NCBI GenBank assembly: GCA_963920765.1
Contig: OY987243.1
Coordinates: forward strand, 17,546,001 to 17,610,000
Reading direction: 5' to 3'
DNA: 64,000 bases
From: Ulota crispa
Lineage: Eukaryota; Streptophyta; Bryopsida; Orthotrichales; Orthotrichaceae
Shown here: one piece after another, positions 45,290-56,974 of the stretch
Layout of the letters: every line of letters starts with the position of its first letter
Numbering within the stretch: the first letter of the stretch is position 1
Notes under the pieces: generated by a model
Database searches by the model: none
Told to the model about the DNA's origin: nothing
The model's input: the letters and a program-made list of their open reading frames with translations, nothing else
Made by a program: the position numbers and the translations under genes

Positions 45290-45720
45290 CTCCAGCACCG
45301 CGTTCTCGACGCCTTTGCCCATCCCAGATCGGTGAGGGGGAACGCGCGCACGGCGTTTGCCCTCGAGAGCGACGACGTTCCCAGGTTCCGCGTTCTGCGC
45401 CCGTCGTATGCGGACGTGAACGTTCGTGAACGAGAAAGTCGGCCGAGAGGGCGAGACCGGTGCATACCCAGGCCAAGAGGACCGCCCTGGTGCCAGCGCC
45501 AACGCCGTCTCAAGGCGCCGCGACGACCGCACGTCTCGACGAACGAGGCTAGGGACGAGAGCGCGGCCTATGAATGAATCCTGCTCTCTGCGAGCTACGG
45601 AATCCACTTGGTTCTACGGCACAGCATCGTCGTGCAGGGATTCTGACGTCGACGACGCCGGGGATAAAAGCACTCCCCCGCACTGCTCGAAGCCTCCTTC
45701 CTAAACCGTCGAGGCTAGCT
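45290..45720. promoter_or_regulatory. CpG-rich upstream region of the zinc-finger gene
   Basis: An abrupt rise in G+C and CpG (CGCGCGCACGGCG, GAGCGACGACG and similar) against the AT-rich surroundings. Open frames of 77-175 codons on both strands arise from this composition and have no domain. CpG survival suggests that the region is kept unmethylated in the germ line. It is probably promoter and leader, but a lost exon of another gene cannot be excluded. Confidence 0.6.
45663..45670 (+). promoter_or_regulatory. Possible TATA box
   Basis: GATAAAAG at the 3' border of the CpG-rich block, 950 bp before the start codon. Initiation would be near 45695. There is no direct evidence for the start site. 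Confidence 0.35.
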
Positions 45721-46254
45721 GGACCAGTTTTCTTCTAGGCTGCAACTGTCTCTGAGATCTGAGAGCTCTGAAGTCTTTTCGGAATTAGAGAGATTTTAGC
45801 TTCCCAGCCCCCACCACCATCTCTTCCCCGTGTTCGCGCTTGCCGTCACATTAGCGTGCTCGACTGGCGGTGTCTGATCAGTGAGACCGAGACCGAGACC
45901 GCAGTTGCAGTTAGTTGGTGTATCCTATAGCCCAAGAATCGGCATTTGTGTGGTCGAGTCCACGGAAACCGTCTGCATTGTACTATTAGCCACCCAAACC
46001 CCGTCAGCAAAGCTGACTGTGAGGTTTCGCAACTTTGGGAATGCCTTAAGTTGTGTATGGGTTGGCAGTCCCCTCAACCGTTTTCATGTCCTTTAGAATT
46101 GTTCACCATTGCGTGATATTGAGAATGCCCTGTTACCGGAAGTATCTCACTCGCTTGTAGTCCTACGCACGGGCATCTCGTTCGAGTACGAGTGTGATTC
46201 TCATCACTTTAGGGCCTGCGGCTGGTCCGAGATTCTAGCTAAGTTTGGGTATTC

Positions 46255-46326
46255 GTGAGTGCAGCTGTCGTGGACAGTAATGTCTTATTGAGTAATTTTT
46301 TTGCGTTTTTCTACGCTTCTGTCTAG
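46255..46326 (+). other. Possible intron in the 5' leader
   Basis: A GTGAGT donor at 46255 and a T-rich tract ending TCTAG at 46326 would give a 72-nt intron, a usual plant size. It lies in a leader with in-frame stops. This is only a splice-signal reading. Confidence 0.3.
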
Positions 46327-46535
46327 GAATTCTTGGTTGTTGCCAACCACAAATGGCCGAAAAAGAAAGATACATTTAATCTGAAAGCTTTCTGGGCAAC
46401 TAGAAAGGTTGATATTAGCATTTTGTGGTTGTTTACTCTAGAGTTGATTCTTTATTCTTCGCAGATTATATCTGTACCCAATTCTTTTGTAGACCCCCCC
46501 GTTTTTGGAGGCGTGGAAGTGACACCCCCCCTCCA

Positions 46536-46571
46536 GGTCTGTGTGGAGGTCTGTGTGGAGGTCTGTCTAGA
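46536..46571 (+). repeat. Three tandem 12-bp units in the leader
   Basis: GGTCTGTGTGGA occurs twice, followed by the variant GGTCTGTCTAGA. It lies about 50 bp before the start codon. Confidence 0.9.
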
Positions 46572-46620
46572 ACATTATTAAAAACTGTCGTTAATTTAAA
46601 AAAAAGCAACAAGTTACATC

Positions 46621-48609
46621 ATGGCGGCTACTCTCTCATTCTACAACGAGAGCAGCATTTTCTCTTCAGTGCCGCCAATGTCGTCCAACCCCTCGCTCAT
46701 GATGAACGAGAACGGGACGATGTCGTTCGGATCCGGCCAATCCCTGCTGTCCAGCTTCACCGACTTCTCGAATTTCAGCTCCGCATGGCCGGAGCTTTAC
46801 GCGCCCACCAGCTTCTTCAACACGTCAATCCAGTCGTCTTCAGTACCCTTAAGCGAATCCTCGGTCTACACCACCGACGACCAGTCTTGTGACTTCCTCC
46901 TCATGGGCAACGATTCCGAGTTTATGCAGCAGATCAACGGAGTCGCGCCGGTGATGCACCCCAACCTGGTCAGCACTTTGAAGAACATGGTGGCGCCGGG
47001 ACCAGGCTCGCCTCGTTGGTCTGGGTCACCATCACAATTCTCCTACCATTCGTTCTTCGACCAGCAGTCGTGCCAGGGTGACCGTCTGGGGAGCTCAATT
47101 TTCCTTCAAGCAGCTTGCGAACAGAGAGCGGTGCTGCATGCTGACGTGTGCAAAGTTGTCGACACCCCCGCCATCTCGTCAATTTGCACCTCGCAACCTG
47201 TGAAGGTACTTGATGTCAGAACATTTCTTTTCGGTCACCAGGAACGACTGGAATGTCATTCTTTCCAAATATTGATTTGGTAACTTGGAAGCTACTAGTT
47301 GGTTGACTGTGATTATTTCTTTTATTGCAGGTTGAGAAGGTAGATAACGACGATAGCATCGAGGCGGCAGTAGTGTCCGTGGACTTGATCCAGAACAGGC
47401 GCCCCTTCCGATGCGAACACGAGGGGTGCAACAAAACCTTTAAGAATCCGCAAACCATGAAGATGCACCACAAGACCCACTACACGGACGGCAGCGCCGC
47501 CAGCAAAGCGGGTCTCCTATCATTACCTTCGCTCAGCAATTCTTTGAAGGCGGGCCACAACAAAAAGATTCCTTCACGCTGCCCTAAGTGCAAGAAGACT
47601 TTCGTAGGCCTCTACGAGCTACGCCGTCACTACGGTCGCAAGCATTCTGAGGGGGAGAAGCCCTTTGGGTGCCGCAAGTGTAACAAAAAATTCTACATCG
47701 AGGTAACGAAATCTTCCAAACCAATCAGAAACCTGCACATGTCGGTTTTCGAGCAGTTGGTTTTCATATTACCTGTTTCGCATTTATTACCTAAATGTGA
47801 TTAGAAGGTGAAGCGTGCCTGTTAGCCTGCGATTGTACTAGCAAGTCCCTGCAACAGTTACTTTCAAATCGATTCCTATACACGTATGTGGCGATGTATA
47901 TCCGGCATGTGATAGTAGTGGGCTGTGTTACTAAGATATGTTTTCGGATCATGTTTTTATGATGATTCAGGTTGATGTCCGAGACCACGAGAAACTTTGT
48001 GGAGAGCCCATCGAGTGCAAATGCGGGCTCAAATTCGCATTTAAGTGCAACTTGGTAGCGCACAAGAAAGCGCATCCAGCATGTCAAGACCACCAGAATT
48101 CAAGCAGCAGCGGCAACACCAGTCCGTCCTCGTCGACATCCGCGACGTCCTCGTGCACGCACCAGTCGTCGTCGTCGTCCAGCGACTCCGACCAGTCGCG
48201 CTCTCCGCCGTCTACTGCGGCATCCCGCGGCACTCGTCGGTATCGTGAGGAGAGTATGAGTCTGAGCCCGAACATGCACCACAACTCCTCGAGTGCTCCG
48301 CTTCCGGATTTGAAGGACATCTCAGAGGCGCCTCAATTTAAGTGCGCCCGTTATGACTTCAACAACAACGACGGAGGAGGCTCGTCGTTCAGAGCGGACG
48401 TCCTGCCGAACTACCCCACGGTGCCCACGTTCGCGCACCTCCCTGCTAATCCCCTGTATCCGAGTGCTCAACAAAGCCAGCACTTTGCATTCAAGATGCA
48501 TCAACAGCAACAGCATCAGCATCAGCACGGGTTGTCCCTTCCGGGGGAGATGGAGCTGATGTTCAACCTGTCCGCGTCGTCTCCCCTGCAAGCGGTGATT
48601 CGGCTCTGA
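46621..48609 (+). CDS. C2H2 zinc-finger transcription factor, IDD/WIP/STOP1-like, three exons
   Basis: Exons 46621-47205, 47331-47702 and 47971-48609 join in phase 0 with GT-AG introns to give 531 residues. The ATG is supported by an in-frame TAA at 46597. Residues 1-195 are Ser-rich without a known domain. Four zinc fingers follow: C-x4-C-x12-H-x3-H (223-245), C-x2-C-x12-H-x4-H (279-300), C-x2-C-x12-H-x3-C (309-329) and C-x1-C-x12-H-x3-H (335-354). A C2HC third finger followed by a CxC fourth finger is the pattern of plant IDD, WIP and STOP1 proteins, which are nuclear DNA-binding regulators. The spacer of about 33 residues between fingers 1 and 2 and the ECKCGLKF finger do not fit one subfamily neatly. 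Intron 2 splits finger 3 after FYIE. The C-terminal region is Ser-rich with a His/Gln tract (QQQQHQHQH). Codon use is GC-richer than the surroundings, as expected for a selected gene. Subfamily uncertain, gene status firm. Confidence 0.9.
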
Positions 48610-49110
48610 CACATGCCTGTCGTCGATGCTCGGCGGGGCGGTTCCACTCCTTGAGCTGGGCTCTGTGATTTCACTCCAAATGGAAGCATTTTCCTTGGAG
48701 TCTCTCATAGACTTTGACCACGCATCCCATCGTGCGTGGTCAATGTCTATGAGAGGGAGCAACGTACGAGGAATGCTCGTTGCGGCCAAGGAGTTGGAGA
48801 CTGTTCTGTGGCATCCTTGCTTTTGTGTGCTACTTGGGAAAATCAGTCATATGACACCTGAATAATTGGTTCCACTCGTAAGTGGTGATGATGCGACTAT
48901 CCTGTGGAGAAGGAAAAAAAAAACATTTGCCCAAATAATCATGTGTAGACAGGTTCTACCAAGTGATTCTACATACAAAGGTAGCTAGGATATGTAACTG
49001 TAACTGCATTTTGTGCTTATCGCTACATCCAAAGATGAATTTTTTGATGGTATTCTTGTTACTTCAATAAACTGCTGCTGATTTGTAATTATTACCTCCA
49101 TTCCTCTAGC
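48610..49110 (+). promoter_or_regulatory. 3' UTR with polyadenylation signal AATAAA
   Basis: AATAAA at 49066-49071 lies about 460 bp behind the stop codon. A T-rich tract and TTTGTAAT follow. The stem-loop at 48702-48755 lies within this UTR. The end point is an estimate. Confidence 0.6.
48684..48778 (+). ncRNA. Strong stem-loop in the 3' UTR, possible miRNA-like or regulatory hairpin
   Basis: The 23-nt arm 48702-48724 (CTCTCATAGACTTTGACCAC...) pairs with 48733-48755 with a single T-T mismatch and an 8-nt loop. AGCATT at about 48685 and AATGCT at about 48773 extend an imperfect outer stem to about 95 nt. The size and near-perfect 23-bp duplex resemble a plant miRNA precursor, but it could equally be a cis-acting RNA element or a tiny foldback insertion. 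No known miRNA was recognised. Confidence 0.5.
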
Positions 49111-49232
49111 TTGTTGATGATGATTTGTGAATGCTGTGCCTGATACTTTACATTAATGGCAACACTGTTTGAAGTGGCTGAAAAAAATTCAGTCTGAACT
49201 CTGAAGGTGCTAAGTTCACTCAGAGTACTTAA

Positions 49233-49490
49233 AATAGGGATATTCGTTAAAAAGGGAAAAAGCTTACAAAGTGGGACTTTTGAAGAAATAAGGTGGTCAC
49301 CTTAATTTAAGTTCTAGCGTTTTTTTTGGTACACGTGGGCTCACTTGAGAGGAGGAATTTGCGAGGGAAAAAATCATAATGTCTCAGACTGAATCTGATA
49401 CCTTCAAATGTGGTTTAAGGTGACTATTTTGGATTAAGGTGAGGTACAAAATGGTACCCATTGTTTTCCCATTTTAATGAATATGGAGTT
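49233..49490. mobile_element. 4-bp-TSD mini-element, copy B
   Basis: 258 bp, with a left end containing GATATTCGTTAAAAAGGGAA and the right end TTCCCATTTTAATGAATATG. TTAA flanks it at 49229-49232 and 49491-49494. The interior, for example ACTTGAGAGGAGGAATTTGC, matches copy C. It lies about 380 bp behind the zinc-finger gene's poly(A) signal. Confidence 0.82.
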
Positions 49491-49790
49491 TTAAATAATT
49501 TATGATATATTATATTTTGTGCATGCTCACACTTGATGTTAGGAGAGATACTAGCAACACAAATGCAGTCTAAAGGCATGTCAAAATGCATCTACTTTTC
49601 TTTAGTTTGTGGTTATTACTCTTAACCCCAAATGTAAACATACTTGAGCATACGTTCACACTCTTCGTGTTCTAGGAGGGTTATTAGACTATTAGCTATA
49701 CGAATGCTATATAAAGGTGTGTACGAATGAATCTAATTTTTCTTTGCTACTACTCTTAACACCAAGTGTGAACATACTAGGGTTTTTTTT

Positions 49791-50381
49791 AGGGAATTGA
49801 TATGGGCACACCAGGGTTGATATATGCACACCCCCAAGGCCTCAACTACAAGGAAATGGTGTCCAAATTAACACATCCTAATTGACTAAGTGTGTCCAAA
49901 TTGACAAAAAAATATCTCAATTGACAAAAAAATGTCCTAATTGACAAGGCCTAATTGATAGTAAATGACCAAATTGACAATGTTCCCTTGTAATGACTCA
50001 GAGGGTAAGTTTTAGATTTCTACCACCCAAAAGTTGAAGTTTGAGAATTTTGAATTCGGATTTGAACCTAGAGACCTTGATTTTGTCTAGATCCGTAAAA
50101 AAAGTTGCAATTGAACAATACCCAATGAAAATGTTTAGTTAGGAAGAAAAATATTATTTTTAATTTCGTTTGTAAAAAAGAATAAGCTTTTTCATTGGGT
50201 GTTGTTCAATTGCAACCTCCTACATGGTTCTAGCCTAAATCAAGGTCTCTTAGTCCAAGTCTAAATTCAAAATTCTCAAATTTAGCTTTTTGGTGGTAGA
50301 AATCTAATATTCACCTTGCGAGGGGGAGGGGGCCATGCAATTGTGCATATACCAACCCCGGTGTGCCCATATGAATTCCCT
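49791..50381. mobile_element. Foldback element, family FB2, copy 2, with nested CACTA mini-element
   Basis: It starts AGGGAATTGATATGGGCACA and ends TGTGCCCATATGAATTCCCT. The arms match copies 1 and 3. A T-run precedes it and TTTTTA follows. The left arm is interrupted at 49846-49993. Confidence 0.85.
49846..49993. mobile_element. CACTA-type mini-element C4, nested in FB2
   Basis: It starts CTACAAGGAAATGGTGTCC and ends AATGTTCCCTTGTAATG, with inner repeats of the form AATTGACAAAAAAATGTCC. The FB2 copies at 8013 and 55103 lack it at this place. Confidence 0.82.
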
Positions 50382-52243
50382 CTTTTTATTGCCAAAATAT
50401 AGCCAAAATTTGACTTAGACAAGGGTTCTTCAATATGACTATAGGAAAACACATGAAAAAGATGTCAATGTAGCCAATAGTATGGCCAAATCTTGATTGA
50501 GGGTAGTTGCAAGAAATACTTCACAGTTTTGTCTCAAACACCCTTAAACCCGGTAGTACTAGGTAGTAGTACTATGAGCTTTTGAAATAATTTTTTTAAA
50601 ATAAAATAAAATATGGATAATGTGTAAAATACTTAAAATAGCATACTTATGAAAACTCAAACCTAGAAAAATTTTATTCTAAAAGTTATGCACAAAAATA
50701 GAAGGATAGAAAATACCCACAAAAAGACAATTTCCTTTTTGCTTTTTAGAAAATAATAAAAACATCCAAAAAAAAGCCTTTTTTTGCTTGATTCAAGACG
50801 CTTGTATTGATGGAATTGCTTTTTTGGGGAAGCTTGTTTTCTTTCTCTAATCATTGACCAAAGGATGCCCACTTTGAGAGCATGTGGAAGGAAGAGAATT
50901 CACAATTTCCTAAAACCCTTCTACACATCTATGTAATGCTCAATGATGAACTTCTCTAGTTTGTGGCATGAAATTTGCTTTTTTGGACCCAAAATAGTAC
51001 TAAAAACCCCCAAAATGGCCAAAGTAGACACCTATTTGGGGGTTGTTTAAAAATAATAAAACAATTTAAAAAAAACTGCAAAAATTACTGAAGGCATGTA
51101 GCTATGACATGTACCTTCCTCTAAAATTTCAGCTCAAAAGAACTTTTTGAGCAAGGGTTACAAGCCAAAAAGCACATGCAAGAGGTGAAGGGGACAAAAA
51201 TAGTACAAGTGTTTCTTGCAATCACCTTTGAGGACAGTTTATGTGCTCTCTTACTATTTGGTTGGCATTGCCAATCCAATCCCTAAACAAAATAATATAG
51301 GTGTTTTGATTGCTACATACTTCATCTCTCACACTTAACTTGTACTTTTTGAGAGGATGTGGTTAGAACTCTTCATTTGCTCCATCACTCTCTTGGCCAT
51401 ATGCTTAGTTTTGTAGTCTATGAGTATGACCACTTGTTTGTTTAGGGTTTTTTAAGTTTTTTGATAAATGTATGCAATTTTTTACTATGTTTTTTGAAAT
51501 CCTTGATTCCTTGTAGCCATCAGTTTATGATAAGTATAGTTTTGGATTTTATTAAAGTAGAGATGCTTACTAGAAATATGCATAGTTGTATGATAATAAA
51601 GTGCAATTGAGGTAAATATTAGAGAGGTACTTATAAAAGAATGTTGCTTAGATTGCCAATACTTGAACAAGTTTGCAGCTACTCACATCGCCTTTTAAAT
51701 CAAGTCAAGTTTCTAATGCATTGCCACATTTCAACAACTTAGTGGCAAAGAATGCCAAAAACTAATATGTCTGAATTATGATCATGGCCAAATATATTGT
51801 TGCAAAATATACTATATTGCCTCCTAGTTATGTAATAAAGAACCAATTGTAACCAATATTCAGTTCACTTTTCTTCGTATACAAAATATGCTTCTTGAAG
51901 TGTTTTTCTAAAATAGCCACCTACGTGAGTTACCATCAAAAATCACCGCCAGTGCTTTCATAAGTTGATATCCATAAAAAAAAACCCTGGAACATACCCT
52001 TAGTGTAGGGACTTTAATGTGGCTAATGCTGTAGTTATCCATAATTGAGCAGAGAAATTGAGGGTATTTTGTTGCTTGGATTCTGTACGCAAGCCGTGCA
52101 CTAAATTGGACCTGATTGCTATCCAATTTGGTAGAATTGCTTTCGAATCAAATGCTTTTGTGGCTATGGACAATGAAATAGATCTGCATGAAACGAAACG
52201 AAGTAGAGAGTGAAGAGCCTATTGTTACTCATTATCTTATCTA
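50382..52243. other. Non-genic stretch with a possible weak inverted pair
   Basis: No gene is recognised. GTTGCAAGAAATACTT near 50509 and AAGTGTTTCTTGCAAT near 51210 form an imperfect 16-bp inverted pair that may mark an old element of about 720 bp. Frames of 61-72 codons show no motif. Confidence 0.35.
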
Positions 52244-52611
52244 AGGTAGCCGTACGCATGGGCGTGACGTTCCCATGGGGGTCACTGACATAGTCAGGGT
52301 GCTTATGTAGACTTAAGTGATATTCATGGGTGACAAAATGATGGTTGTGGATGACTACATGACAATTTTGAGTACCCATCTCACTATTTAAGAACCAACA
52401 AACATTGTTTTTAGCATCTCTTACACATGGTCCCTACAATTTTTGTGATTTTGGACTTTGAAAAATCTTTGTGAACATATGCTTGCAGTTGGAACTTTGA
52501 ATTTGATACCAATATTTTTGATTTCCATTTCCTAACTTACAGTATCAAAGTTAGTCAATTGTTTTACCTACTCCAAAACCCTTATTTCCACGCTTATGGG
52601 TGCGCCTACCT
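52244..52611. mobile_element. Mariner-like short element M5
   Basis: It starts AGGTAGCCGTACGCATGGGC and ends GCTTATGGGTGCGCCTACCT, diverged inverted ends, with TA at 52242-52243 and 52612-52613. Confidence 0.72.
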
Positions 52612-52859
52612 TACTTGATTTCGGAAACCCAACCACAGCTTGTAAAAACTCCAACTGGATTGTCTCCAGCATGTACGATATGAATGTACAGGCTTAACCA
52701 AATCTCAAATCACTTGTCTTATGCAGTATTGGTCAATTGACATTGTTTCAAATTTTCATCGTTTGATTTTTAACATTTTGTATTAGACCACAGAGTGACG
52801 TTTTAATACTGTTCCAAGTCCAAAGGAGAAAATGCTATCATATATACTTACACCAAATA

Positions 52860-53081
52860 GTGCATTTAGGTTGCCCCCACACTAACTTGCATATTTTACA
52901 CATTCACTGCTGTAAAAATGATTTTCATCACTAATTACTGCAAGAAAACAAATTTTAAAGGGCTTTGCAACCACTACAAAAGTGTCGAAAAATAAATTAA
53001 CAAAGTTTAAGTTGTAAATCATGTAAAATCCAATCATGGTAAACCATTAGTGTGGGACAACCTAAATGCACTATTTGGTGT
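52860..53081. mobile_element. Short inverted-repeat element, family Z, copy 3
   Basis: The ends ACACCAAATAGTGCATTTAG and its inverse are intact. ACTT flanks both sides (52856-52859 and 53082-53085). At 222 bp it is shorter than copies 1 and 2. Confidence 0.8.
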
Positions 53082-53085
53082 ACTT

Positions 53086-53658
53086 TAAGTTGTAGGGGAA
53101 AGAATTTATCGTTAAGGCAGGTCCATTCATGATCTTTGTGAAAATGTCATGTAACAATTTTTTTGAAGATCAATCAAGTTTAACCAAGTAGAAACTGGAT
53201 TTGTTTTTAAATATTTTATGTACTACACAAGTATTGTTCATTACAATGTTGTTGTTATACAATGTTCAAGAATGGATATGAGATGGTTCTTGAATGGGCC
53301 CTCTTTAGTCATAGAAGAAAAGATGTATTTTGATGTATTTTAGTGCAAGAGTCCATCATACTCCTTGATTTCACTTAATCTCTTTATAAGTTGCAAAGGA
53401 ATGATTTATGAGAGACCTAGATTCAGAACTAGGTACCTACTAAAGAAAAAATTGAAAATTCATTAAAACTTCAATAAAGCTCCAAAAAATTTAAAAATAT
53501 TGGGTTACATTTCACATCCATTTCTCTTAATCTGAAAATTAGAAAGAAATCTTCTTGTCACAAAATGCCCACGGAAAGGCAGATTAGCCCTTAAACTGTT
53601 GCTTTTTGGGGCTACCTACCTTTAATCGCCATTGAATTTCTCAAAAAGCAAGTTCTAC
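53086..53658. other. Non-genic stretch
   Basis: No gene recognised. Confidence 0.4.
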
Positions 53659-54614
53659 TTTAGCCCCTAAATGCCCAAGGCACAAGATTCTGGTGTCCAA
53701 AAAATTTCAAAACACTTTGAAACCTTGTCAAGGGCATAGATTTTATTATTTTGAGGTTTTTCTTTTTGGAAAAGTTGCGCTCTGAAATTAGTTTCATTGT
53801 TCAAATTCAACTTCCTTCATATCTAATTCCATTTGTTTTTGGTGGAAGGTTAACTACAAGCATACATTTTCTGTCATGAATAGTGTTGTGAATAGTGTCA
53901 TGAATAGTATCATGAATAGTATCATGAATAGTATCTTGAATAGTGTCACAGAGCCTATGAGAAGTTGCCACATTGAAAAGATGGGCATCAAGTTGAGCAA
54001 AAGGTGAAGATTTCCCTTGGGCACTCCCTTCGGCAATGAGGGCCTTTTCACTGAAATTTTGACATCTAACAAAATCTAAAAGTGCTTTTGGACTAATTTC
54101 ACTTGGAATGTCTTTGTTACAGAAATTAGAATCCTTTCACCGTTGAATTTTCTTTCATTCATAATGATTTTTAGTCAATAATTGAAGCTGAAAAATTCTT
54201 TGTATTAGATGGTTGCGTTTTAACAGTTGTGTTGCAGGCTCATTTGTGAAATTGTGGTCATGAATTTGGAAGAGGGGCCATTGGTTTTGAAGTAACAACA
54301 ATAAACACTAAAACATCCTAAGTGCTTGTTTTTCAATTTTGTATCCAAAAATTACCAATTTGCATTAGAAGTTTTGGGCAGCTCCAAAAAAAGCAAAAAA
54401 TTCCATACTCATCATCATCAATCACAAATATCTTAAAATCCGCATGGCCATTTTGGATAATTTTTGGATAGTGCCATTTAGAAACCTTGAAGTTCAAAAT
54501 TCAACGGTTACAATTTTATTTTGATGTTTAACAATGATCTTACAAGGACAATTCAAAAACTTCAAAACTAACTTCCAAAAACAAGAAAAATACCCTTCGG
54601 CATTTAGGGGTTAG
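53659..54614 (+). mobile_element. TTAA-type element, group T8
   Basis: It starts TTTAGCCCCTAAATGCC and ends GGCATTTAGGGGTTAG, so the inverted ends match but both TTAA are mutated by one base. A 12-bp tandem (CATGAATAGTGT-like, about six units) occupies 53876-53945. It lies just upstream of the RAD50 relic. Confidence 0.75.
53876..53945. repeat. 12-bp tandem repeat within T8
   Basis: Units TCATGAATAGTA and TCATGAATAGTG with small changes, about six copies. Confidence 0.9.
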
Positions 54615-55102
54615 AGATGGAAGCAAATTAAACCCCTTCAAAGTATCCAACGTTTACCAGCAATGCTTGCTTTAGGATTTTACTCTGGTGCTTGAATGTA
54701 TGGCGGAACTTTTGAATGCTGCGATTGAAGCAAGGTGTGGTTGACGATGCGGACGATGGACAAGATGCTCATCAAGAGCATCCGGGCCTTCGATCCGGAG
54801 AATACGCGTGTCATCAAATCTTTCAGGCCTCTCACGCTCATTGTAGGGCCAAATGGTGCTGGCAAGACGACGGTGCGCTGAGGAATTCTGGAATCCCTAA
54901 CCTGCTCGAGTTTGATGATGATGATGGACTTTTTGATATATTTATGTTGAGTGCGTTTTAAGAAGTATTTGACTATGTTACGTAATTCAGAACATTCTCG
55001 CTCTAAGATTTTAATTCCGTAACAATTTGAAAGTTTTAACATTTTTCAATCTTTGAATATGTACTTACAGCTTAAGGACAGAGCCTTTAGAAGTAGAATA
55101 AA

Positions 55103-55505
55103 AAAAGAATTGATATATGCACACCGGGGTTGATATTTGCACATCCTGGGGTAAGTTTTTTATTTTTACCATCAAAAGTTGAATTTGAGAAATTGAATTC
55201 AGATTTGGAATTATAGACCATAATTTAGTCTAGAACCATAAAAAAGTTGTAATTTAATAACATCCAATGAAAAAGTTTAGTTAGGGGAAAAGTGTTACTT
55301 TTATTTTTGTTTGTAAAAAAAGATAAACATTTTCATTGGGTGTTGTTGAATTGCAACTTCTTTTTCATGGTTCAAGACAAAATCATGGTCTACAATCCCA
55401 AATCTGAATTTAAAATTCTCAAATTCAGCTTTTTGATAGTAGAAATCTAAAACTTACGCCGAGGTTGTGCAAATATCAACCCCGGTGTGCATATATCAAT
55501 TCCCT
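55103..55505. mobile_element. Foldback element, family FB2, copy 3
   Basis: It starts near AAAGAATTGATATATGCACA and ends TGTGCATATATCAATTCCCT. Runs of A lie on both sides. The arms match 8013-8427 and 49791-50381. It is in the RAD50 intron. Confidence 0.85.
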
Positions 55506-55806
55506 AAAAAATACTTAAGTTAATGGAAGGCATTAACAAACGCCATGGGAAACTCGAGAGCACGGGAGTATGTTCTTTTCCAGTGGCGTAGGTTTTTATA
55601 GAGTTTAACTGGCTCCATATGCTGGTGACTGAGGAATCGGGGTTTATAGATTGGTTCTCGTAGGCAACAACGCTTCTGTACTGTACAATTGGCTGCTCCT
55701 TGAACTTATGGACTCGAGTAGTTTTTTTAGTGTTTTGCCATTAACAAATTTGAAAGCTTTGTGTTATTATTGCTTCATTTAGCTCTGTCATGGGATTGAT
55801 GGATGG

Positions 55807-56039
55807 TTAACCCCTGAAGGGCCCTTGCGCTCTGGAGATACGGTACCAAATACGGTCGCAACCAATATTTAGAAGTTTGAATCAGCTGAAAATTAAGTGT
55901 TACAACCATACATATTGCAAGGTTGTATGATGGTGGGTGCATAAAAAAAAATTGGAAAGCTCTCAGAGCAACTCAAATACGTATGTCCATACGGCCATGC
56001 ATACGGCCGCAAAGGGCTTTCGTGACGTTCGGGGGTTAA
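55807..56039 (+). mobile_element. Short TTAA-type element sharing a TTAA with T1
   Basis: It starts TTAACCCCTGAAGGGCCC and ends GGGCTTTCGTGACGTTCGGGGGTTAA (only the outer part is inverse-matched). Its right TTAA at 56036-56039 is the left TTAA of the next element. Confidence 0.65.
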
Positions 56040-56974
56040 CCCCTAAAGGCCCAAACAGTGTTTTTTGACAACATAGCAATTTTGGGCAGCTCACTACAAG
56101 TGGATTTTTCATTTTTTTTTCTTTGAAATTTTCATACATGATGTGTCCAAGGAGTAGCTGTAAGGTCCAACAAATTTCATAACTTTTGACTTCATGGTTC
56201 AAAAGTTATTGCATGATATGTAGTTGTCTTTGTTCAAGGGGCAACCTGGGTAGCTCAAAAAACTTTTTTTAAAATTACATTTTTTGAATTTTTTTTTGAA
56301 ATTAGTTCTTTAGATATATATATCCTTGGGAAGCTTTGAATCATTCAATTTTCATCAATGAGATGAAAGTTATGAGGAGATTCTATTTGCGGGCAATTAT
56401 GGATTCCCTACTCTAAAAAAACTTTTAAGTCATGTGTTTTACTCAATTTTTAATATTTTGGAAAAAAAATAAAGCCCAAGTATGTAGATTGTTTATTACA
56501 ACATTTCAACCATTAGGATTGGAATTTTTCGTTTTTCATAATTAAATTCTTAACAATTTAATGTTTTGTATCATTTTCTACTTCCTTTTACTTACTATTT
56601 TTTTCCTATGTGTTATACATTTCCAAATGATTTGAAAATTTTCAAGTGTGTACCTGACTTGCCTTGAAGAATGAATACAAAAATTACAACCATTTTGAAA
56701 GTTTTTTCATACAAATATGACCTTGTGAAGTGCAGCTGCCCGGATTTTTGCAGGGACAAAAAACAACTTTTTGTCAATTCAAACTCAATCACCTAACAAT
56801 CCACATGGCAGAAATTTCTGAAATTTTTTACACATCTTTGGATACTAGTGTACTACAAGATCTTATGGTTAGATGTGTCCAAAAATAAATTTTATCTAAA
56901 ATTTGATACTTGCACTACAAATGGCAATTTTGGAGCAGTTTTGATGAAAACATAGTCAAAAGCCTTTAGGATCT
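56036..56974 (+). mobile_element. TTAA-type element, group T1, in the RAD50 intron
   Basis: It starts TTAACCCCTAAAGGCCC and ends near AGCCTTTAGGATCT (right TTAA lost). It is collinear with 18694-19624 and 6856-7823. Confidence 0.8.

Noticed and set aside
45080-45607. 175-codon minus-strand frame and overlapping frames in the CpG-rich block
   Set aside because: The G+C-rich, CpG-rich composition removes stop codons on both strands. No domain, start context or splice structure supports a gene.
48322-48789. 155-codon minus-strand frame opposite the zinc-finger gene
   Set aside because: It is antisense to exon 3 and the 3' UTR and reflects the GC-rich codons of the sense strand.
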